Positions 58,904-64,000 of a stretch of DNA of 64,000 nt are shown piece by piece. The notes under the pieces are model-generated. The model did not search any database. It saw only the letters and a program-made list of their open reading frames with translations, and was not told the origin of the DNA. The stretch lies in assembly GCA_965247035.1 (NCBI GenBank), contig CBDFGJ010000002.1:186001-250000 (forward strand), in the 5' to 3' direction. How positions within the stretch are numbered: the first letter of the stretch is position 1; each line of letters begins with the position of its first letter. Made by a program: the position numbers and the translations under genes. Origin of the DNA: Azophilus sp965247035. Its GTDB lineage: Bacteria; Pseudomonadota; Gammaproteobacteria; Pseudomonadales; Azotimanducaceae.

Positions 58904-60700
58904 ATGGACGACATCATCCGCATCGCCAACTGCAGCGGCTACTACGGCGATCGACTCGCCGCCGCACGGGAAATGGTGGACGGCGGCCCCATCGATGTGC
59001 TCACCGGGGACTACTTGGCCGAACTGACCATGTCCATCCTCTACAACCAGCGCCAGAGCCGAGGCGAGCAGATGGGCTATGTCGGCACCTTCCTCAAGCA
59101 GGTGCGGGACATCGCCGGGGACTGCATCGAACGCGGCATCAAGATCGTCTCCAACGCCGGCGGCCTAAATCCCAAAAGCATGGCTCAGGAAGTGGAGAAG
59201 ATTCTGGCCGAGCAGGGCCTTGAGGCAAAGGTGGCCTACATCGATGGCGACGACCTCTTGGACCACTTGCAGCGCCTGCAGGAGCAGGGGCAGAACTTCA
59301 CGAATCTGGACACGGGCGCACGCCTGCGCGAATCTGGCCAGAAAACGCTGACGGCCAATGTCTACCTAGGTGCTTGGGGCATCAAGGAGGCGCTGGATCA
59401 GGGCGCTGACATCGTGATCTGCCCCCGGGTGACGGACGCCTCAGTGGTCATCGGCCCGGCGGCATGGAAATTCAACTGGGGCCGCACGGATTACGACGCC
59501 CTTGCCGGCGCCTTGACGGCCGGGCACATCATCGAATGCGGCGCCCAGTGCTGTGGCGGCAACTACTCCTTTTTTGAAGAAGTGCCCTCGTTTCGCAACG
59601 TCGGCTATCCCATAGCGGAATTGAAGGCCGATGGCAGCTTCACCATCACCAAGCACCCGGACACCGGCGGCCTCATATCCGTTGGCACGGTCACCGCGCA
59701 ACTGCTCTACGAGATTTCATCCCCTGCTTACCTGAACCCGGACGTGGTGGCGCACTTTGAAACCATGGCCATTAACCAAGCGGGAGAGAACCGGGTGCGC
59801 ATAACCGGCGTGCGCGGCAGCAGCCCACCGCCAACCCACAAGGTGTGCATCAACACCTTGGGCCCGCACAAGCAAACGATGGAAGTGCTGCTGACGGGCT
59901 TGGACATTGAGCGCAAGGCGCAAATTCACTTGGACCAGATTTTCCACAACCTAGGGGGACGCGATCAGTTTGATGAGGTGGACGTTCAACTCATCCGCAG
60001 CGATCATGCGGATCCTCAGACCAATGAAACCGCCCACGCCATCCTGCGCTGCACCGTCACCACCCAGGATCCGTCCAAGGTCGGCCGCTTGTTTGAGGCC
60101 AAGGTCATCGAACTCGGTTTGGCCGCGGTGCCAGGCAACGCCGGGCGCGGCGCGACCGGCTTCAACGGAGGCAGGGTCACGGTCCATTGGCCGGCCGCCA
60201 TCGACAGCCGCTTGATCACCGAGCGGGTGCATTGCGGTGGCGTCACCACCGAGGTTCTGCCCACCCAACGGCTTGACCTGGAGGAGATCTACTATCAGCA
60301 ACCACCGACGGAAATTGGCCCCGCGCCAAGCGGCGGAATCGCCAGACTGCCATTGGGCCGCTTGTTCGGTACCCGTTCCGGAGACAAAGGCGGAACCGCC
60401 AATTGCGGCGTTTGGGCCCGTTCTGATGAAGCCTATCGTTTCTTGTACCATTATCTGACCGTGGAGGAATTCAAGCTGCTGTTGCCGGACATGGCCGCCT
60501 TTGAGATAAACCGCTATGAACTGCCCAATCTGCGCGCCCTGAACTTCCACATCAAGGATGTGCTCGGTACGGGTGCGGCCTCCAACAACCGCATCGACCG
60601 GCAGGCGAAATCCTTGGGCGAATACTTGCGCGCCCGCCATATTGAAGTTCCAGCGCCCCTGGCAGCGCAAGCATCAGCACAGCCTCACCAAGCTTCTTGA
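58904..60700 (+). CDS. AtuA-like DUF1446 protein (acyclic terpene utilisation)
   Basis: A 598-aa protein with the DUF1446 (AtuA) N-terminal domain: IRIANCSGYYGDRLAAAREM, IDVLTGDYLAELTMSILYNQ, KIVSNAGGLNPKSMAQEVEK, ICPRVTDASVVIGPAAWKF, GHIIECGAQCCGGNYS. A C-terminal DUF4387-like or AtuA C-domain follows (ARLPLGRLFGTRSGDKGGTA, NCGVWARSDEAYRFLYHYL). In Pseudomonas AtuA is needed for citronellol/geraniol growth, but its biochemical step is not settled. GGAAGG sits 8 bases before ATG 58904; an ATG at 58898 is a close alternative. It ends the carboxylase gene run. Confidence 0.85.
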   Translation: MDDIIRIANCSGYYGDRLAAAREMVDGGPIDVLTGDYLAELTMSILYNQRQSRGEQMGYVGTFLKQVRDIAGDCIERGIKIVSNAGGLNPKSMAQEVEKILAEQGLEAKVAYIDGDDLLDHLQRLQEQGQNFTNLDTGARLRESGQKTLTANVYLGAWGIKEALDQGADIVICPRVTDASVVIGPAAWKFNWGRTDYDALAGALTAGHIIECGAQCCGGNYSFFEEVPSFRNVGYPIAELKADGSFTITKHPDTGGLISVGTVTAQLLYEISSPAYLNPDVVAHFETMAINQAGENRVRITGVRGSSPPPTHKVCINTLGPHKQTMEVLLTGLDIERKAQIHLDQIFHNLGGRDQFDEVDVQLIRSDHADPQTNETAHAILRCTVTTQDPSKVGRLFEAKVIELGLAAVPGNAGRGATGFNGGRVTVHWPAAIDSRLITERVHCGGVTTEVLPTQRLDLEEIYYQQPPTEIGPAPSGGIARLPLGRLFGTRSGDKGGTANCGVWARSDEAYRFLYHYLTVEEFKLLLPDMAAFEINRYELPNLRALNFHIKDVLGTGAASNNRIDRQAKSLGEYLRARHIEVPAPLAAQASAQPHQAS

Positions 60701-60744
60701 TCGCGAAAAAGCGGTGACGAATGAGTCAAATACGCACCCGTTGC

Positions 60745-60763
60745 CCGCCGTTTCGGCGGTTTT
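60745..60763 (+). terminator. Short rho-independent terminator after the Atu-like genes
   Basis: CCGCCG-TTT-CGGCGG stem-loop directly followed by TTTT. It lies 44 bp after the AtuA-like stop and 49 bp before the next gene, so it would separate the carboxylase operon from the PQQ dehydrogenase gene. Confidence 0.55.
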
Positions 60764-60811
60764 AGACATCACTTGGCTAGCCCGTATTAGCAAACCACTG
60801 CAATACTAGAG

Positions 60812-62794
60812 ATGAAACCCATGCCCAGACCATTCGCCTTTGCGGCCATCTTGGCCTTATCCGTTTGTCTGCCCTTCCTTGGCGGTTGTACGCCGGCGCC
60901 AAATCCGGTCGAGCCGGCCAACCCTAGCCCGGACGCCAACGCCACCAGCACCCAGGGCGCGGAGAAAGTGGCAAGCGACAGCGCAGCCGAAAGCTTGCTT
61001 GAAATCATGCGCACCAAGCAGGCCATGCTTGGCCGCCCCATCTATGAAGCCGCTTGCGCGAGTTGCCATGAAGGCGCCGTGCAAAAAGCCCCGCATCGGG
61101 AAATGATCGGGCTGATGACCCCGGAGGCGATCCTGGTCACCCTTGAGACCGGCATCATGCGCGAAGAAGCGGCTGGGTTGAGCGATGCGGACCGCAAGCT
61201 CGTGGCGGAGTTCCTGGCCGGGGTTGAATTGGGCACCGTGACTGCGGCGAAACTGCCGGCCTGCGAGGGGCAACTGCCGCCGTTGGATTTCGAGGCCGAG
61301 CCACCACTAACCAACTGGGGGCTTGCACTGACCAATACGCGCCACATTGACGAGGCTTCCGCCGCACTTTCCCCCGACCAACTCGCCACATTGAAGCCGC
61401 GTTGGGCGATTCGCTTTCCCGACGCCAACCGCGTGCGCTCCCAGCCCATTTTCGCCGGCGGCGCCCTCTACGTCGGCTCGCACAACGGCAAGGTCTACGC
61501 CCTTGACCCAGCCAGCGGCTGCGTTCGCTGGTCTTATCTGGCATCGGCGGAAGTGCGCACGGGTATCGTCATCGAAACTGAAGCCGCGAGCCATGGCGTG
61601 CAGGCGGTCGCCTATTTCGGCGACGTTTTGGGCTACGCCTACGCGCTTGATGCCACCTCGGGGGCGGAGATTTGGCGCCAGCGGGCGGATGACCACCCCA
61701 ACGCCACCATCACCGGAACACCGTCCCTGCACGAGGGGCGGCTGTATGTTCCGGTGTCTAGCCTGGAGGTGAGCTTGGCGATTGATCCCTATTACGAATG
61801 CTGCACTTTCCGCGGCTCCGTGGTCGCCTATGACGCCGCCACCGGCGAATTGATCTGGAAGACCTACGCCATCGACCAACCACCGGTGGTGCAAAGCCAA
61901 AACCGGGCCGGCACCAACATGCGCGGCCCTTCCGGTGCAGTGATTTGGAACAGTCCGGCCATCGACGTCAAGCGCAATCAACTCTATGTGGCCACCGGCG
62001 AGAACATGTCCTCGCCGGCAACCCTCACCAGTGACGCCATGTTCGCCATGAGCATGGCGGACGGCACGGTGCAGTGGACCTATCAGGCCACGGCCAACGA
62101 TGTCTGGAACGTCGCCTGCGACACGGAAAACGACCATAGCTGCCCACCCGAAGGCGGGCCGGACTTCGACTTCGGCGCCGCCACCATGCTGCTGACCACC
62201 AGTGCAGGCCGGGACCTGGTGATCGGCGGGCAGAAGTCCGGCATCGTCACCGCGTTGGACCCGGACGACGGCAGCGTTGTCTGGCGGACCAGAGTGGGGC
62301 GCGGCGGCATTCAGGGCGGGGTGCATTTCGGCATGGCGGCAGCCGGCGACCGGCTGTTCGTGCCGATTTCCGACATGGCCGATGGCCGCGAATACGAGCA
62401 TCCGTCCAAACCGGGCATGCACGCCTTGGACATTCGCAGCGGCAAATTGCTTTGGTATACGCCCACAGTGGATATCTGCCATGGCCGCACCTTCTGCCAT
62501 CCAGGCATCTCCCAAGCCGCCACGGTTGCCGGCAAGGTGGTTTACGGCGGCGGCATGGATGGGGTGATGCGGGCCTACGCCATAGAGACTGGCGAATTGC
62601 TCTGGCAATTAGACAGCACCGAGGAATTTCCCACCATCTCCGACATCACCACAAGGGGCGGCTCCTTCAGCGGCGCCGCCGGTCCCATCGTCCATCAAGG
62701 GGCTTTGGTTTTAAGCTCTGGCTACGGCCTCTACAATCACATGGCTGGAAATCTGTTGTTGATGCTGGAGCCTGCTGCGGAACAGCGGCCTTGA
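60812..62794 (+). CDS. Cytochrome c-PQQ dehydrogenase lipoprotein (polyvinyl-alcohol-dehydrogenase type)
   Basis: A 660-aa product. A lipoprotein signal (LALSVCLPFLGGC) is followed by a Pro/Ala/Ser linker and a small cytochrome c domain with heme motif CASCHE near residue 86. An eight-bladed PQQ beta-propeller follows, with repeats such as GGALYVGSHNGKVYALDPAS, GSVVAYDAATGELIWKTYAI and GKVVYGGGMDGVMRAYAIETG. Cytochrome-first then PQQ-propeller is the domain order of polyvinyl alcohol dehydrogenase (cytochrome), which oxidises secondary alcohols in the periplasm. A vicinal CC pair (DPYYECCTF) lies near residue 330. The natural substrate is unknown. Confidence 0.85.
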   Translation: MKPMPRPFAFAAILALSVCLPFLGGCTPAPNPVEPANPSPDANATSTQGAEKVASDSAAESLLEIMRTKQAMLGRPIYEAACASCHEGAVQKAPHREMIGLMTPEAILVTLETGIMREEAAGLSDADRKLVAEFLAGVELGTVTAAKLPACEGQLPPLDFEAEPPLTNWGLALTNTRHIDEASAALSPDQLATLKPRWAIRFPDANRVRSQPIFAGGALYVGSHNGKVYALDPASGCVRWSYLASAEVRTGIVIETEAASHGVQAVAYFGDVLGYAYALDATSGAEIWRQRADDHPNATITGTPSLHEGRLYVPVSSLEVSLAIDPYYECCTFRGSVVAYDAATGELIWKTYAIDQPPVVQSQNRAGTNMRGPSGAVIWNSPAIDVKRNQLYVATGENMSSPATLTSDAMFAMSMADGTVQWTYQATANDVWNVACDTENDHSCPPEGGPDFDFGAATMLLTTSAGRDLVIGGQKSGIVTALDPDDGSVVWRTRVGRGGIQGGVHFGMAAAGDRLFVPISDMADGREYEHPSKPGMHALDIRSGKLLWYTPTVDICHGRTFCHPGISQAATVAGKVVYGGGMDGVMRAYAIETGELLWQLDSTEEFPTISDITTRGGSFSGAAGPIVHQGALVLSSGYGLYNHMAGNLLLMLEPAAEQRP

Positions 62795-62960
62795 ACTGAA
62801 ATCAGCGGCCTTGGAACGCCATTCCGCACGCAGCGCGGTAGGAGAATCGTTCACGTCCGCAGATCCTCTGCCATCGGCCAGCACGGTCGATGTGCGTGGG
62901 AATCGCTCCTATACGCCGCCGCCGGGTTACGCTTGTTGGGCTCTCGGCGAAGGGCAGCTG

Positions 62961-63155
62961 TCAGCCTTCGACAATGATCGCTCCCGTGGGGCACACTTCC
63001 GCCGCCTGAGTTGCGTGCCGGCGCATCCCATCGGTGTTCAGGTCCACCAGCTTGACCAAGGATTCACCATCGTCGCCCAGGCCGAACAGTTCCGGGTGGT
63101 TGTAGTAGCACTCACCGGACATGGCACACAGGTCGAGGTCGATTCGAACCTTCAT
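62961..63155 (-). CDS. Single-cluster ferredoxin (P450 redox partner type)
   Basis: A 64-aa ferredoxin: VRIDLDLCAMSGECYYNHPELF supplies two Cys ligands, and EVCPTGAIIVEG the third, in the C-x5-C .. CPTGAI pattern of [3Fe-4S] ferredoxins found next to P450 genes. It lies 14 bp downstream of the P450 gene on the same strand and probably delivers electrons to it. No ferredoxin reductase is visible within the window. Confidence 0.9.
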   Translation of the reverse strand: MKVRIDLDLCAMSGECYYNHPELFGLGDDGESLVKLVDLNTDGMRRHATQAAEVCPTGAIIVEG

Positions 63156-63169
63156 ATCGGCACCGCCGC

Positions 63170-64000
63170 CTAGGTTGGTTCAAAGGTCAGCCAGAGCTCT
63201 TGGGGCGAGCGAAAGCCGCCGGAATCTATGGAGGGGGAGCTGATGCCGGGGTGGGCCTCAAACTTGGGGCGCGGCGAACGAACGGCCTGCATCAGCTTGG
63301 TGCAGGCAATCATGGACTCCTGCCGCGCCATGGCGTAGCCCATGCAAAAATGCTGACCGATGCCGAAGCCAAGATGGCCCGGCTTGCCGTCCTTGTAGCG
63401 CCCGGAGCGGTTCTCGCGCCCCATATGCAGATCCGCGCGATGGATGTTGAAGGTGTCCGGATCCTTGAACACGCGCTCATCCCGATTGCCGGCACCCAAA
63501 TAGAGAATGACGCCAGCCCGCTCCGGAATGACCCGATCATGTGCCACCACTTCCTTGGTGGTGTGGCGAAACTGTGCATGGACCACCGGATCGTAGCGCA
63601 TCATTTCGGTGAAGACGTTGTCCCACAAAGCCGGGTTCTCCTGTACGTCGCCGAATTGCTCCGGGCGGGTGTACATCATGTGAAACCACATGTTGGCGAT
63701 GGCCTTGTCGGTGGTGTCGCCGCCAGCGGCGAGCAGCAGGGCGACAAAGCCCTTGACTTCATCCGGGTTCATGCGGCTGCTGTCCAATTCGGCGCTGACG
63801 ATGCGCGACAGCAGATCTTCTCCTGGGGCCTTGGTGCGGGCCGCGATCAAGGGGTCTAGATAGCTCCACATTTCATTGCGCGCCTGAATGCCGCGAGCCA
63901 AGTGCTCGCCACCGAAGCCGAGGCCGGCAATCAGGGCTTGGTACCAGCTGACGAAAGTGTCCTCGTCCTCCCGCGGCAGCCCCAGCATGTTGGAGATGAC
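63170..64000 (-). CDS. Cytochrome P450 (5' end beyond the window)
   Basis: The C-terminal ~276 residues of a bacterial class I P450. The I-helix is FVALLLAAGGDTTDKAI, the K-helix ExxR is in NVFTEMMRYDPVVHAQFRHT, and the heme loop is LGFGIGQHFCMGYAMARQES with the Cys ligand. The frame continues open to the window edge (VISN before MLGLPREDED), so the N-terminus is missing here and the Met at 63988 is not the true start. It is followed by its ferredoxin. The substrate is unknown; neighbouring alcohol and acyl-CoA oxidation genes suggest lipid or terpene-like compounds. Confidence 0.9.
   Translation of the reverse strand, partial: VISNMLGLPREDEDTFVSWYQALIAGLGFGGEHLARGIQARNEMWSYLDPLIAARTKAPGEDLLSRIVSAELDSSRMNPDEVKGFVALLLAAGGDTTDKAIANMWFHMMYTRPEQFGDVQENPALWDNVFTEMMRYDPVVHAQFRHTTKEVVAHDRVIPERAGVILYLGAGNRDERVFKDPDTFNIHRADLHMGRENRSGRYKDGKPGHLGFGIGQHFCMGYAMARQESMIACTKLMQAVRSPRPKFEAHPGISSPSIDSGGFRSPQELWLTFEPT

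Noticed and set aside
61307..62608. 433-codon minus-strand ORF opposite the PQQ dehydrogenase
   Set aside because: Antisense shadow with low-complexity His/Gly/Ala translation; the plus-strand gene is well supported.
1..64000. tRNA, rRNA or CRISPR loci
   Set aside because: No T-loop/acceptor pairings, conserved rRNA segments or spacer-separated repeats were recognised by eye; a covariance-model scan would be needed to exclude a tRNA.

Overview
The window looks like the chromosome of a gammaproteobacterium, probably an uncultivated free-living or host-associated marine-type lineage. Evidence: the mutY-yggX pair, a single-chain PurL of about 1280 residues, the guaA/tadA/purL neighbourhood, a Pseudomonas-type long LeuA, and catabolic genes resembling acyclic-terpene utilisation. 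The core is GC-rich. The segment from about 19.1 to 45.8 kb is visibly more AT-rich and patchy. No rRNA, tRNA or CRISPR array was seen.

Layout. 0-3 kb: asmA-like, mutY and yggX on the minus strand. 3.3-5.6 kb: ddl convergent with amtB. 5.9-8.7 kb: an orphan AAA ATPase and a DUF2235 hydrolase. 8.65-11.24 kb: a recent direct tandem duplication of about 1.3 kb, carrying the 5' end of the DUF2235 gene, a small coiled-coil membrane protein and the 3' end of pyrD. 11.1-19.1 kb: pyrD, leuA (with a leucine-rich leader ORF and hairpin in front), a secreted PLD-family protein, a VOC protein, a TIR-like gene remnant and guaA.

19.14-45.81 kb: a genomic island inserted exactly at the 3' end of guaA, separating it from tadA. 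The last codons of guaA recur as att-like direct repeats at 19.12, 36.37, 37.35, 38.89, 43.57 and 45.79 kb, dividing the island into at least five segments. Only a C-terminal scrap of a tyrosine recombinase remains, next to guaA. Cargo includes a VOC protein, a lipoprotein, a Cus-type copper/silver efflux operon, a DUF2306 membrane protein, a CYP153-like P450, a sulfatase, a haloalkane dehalogenase, a methyltransferase, two near-identical isochorismatase-family hydrolases, a restriction-modification pair, and a tiny ORF overlapping a coiled-coil membrane protein. Three truncated copies of the 3' half of guaA share one 5' breakpoint, each behind an isochorismatase gene or its remnant. Broken gene fragments (TonB receptor, aldehyde dehydrogenase, DUF411, IS481-like transposase) mark old junctions.

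45.8-64 kb: core resumes with tadA and purL, then a TonB-dependent receptor and a convergent alpha/beta hydrolase. A catabolic run follows: acyl-CoA carboxylase beta and biotin-carrying alpha subunits, an enoyl-CoA hydratase and an AtuA-like DUF1446 protein (Atu-like terpene or branched acyl-CoA degradation). Last come a cytochrome c-PQQ lipoprotein dehydrogenase of polyvinyl-alcohol-dehydrogenase type, a ferredoxin and a P450 cut by the window edge. Four copies of a 146-bp MITE-like element with TA-flanked terminal inverted repeats lie in intergenic gaps of the core (2.95, 7.23, 53.80, 57.97 kb). One of them appears to supply the ribosome binding site of the enoyl-CoA hydratase gene.
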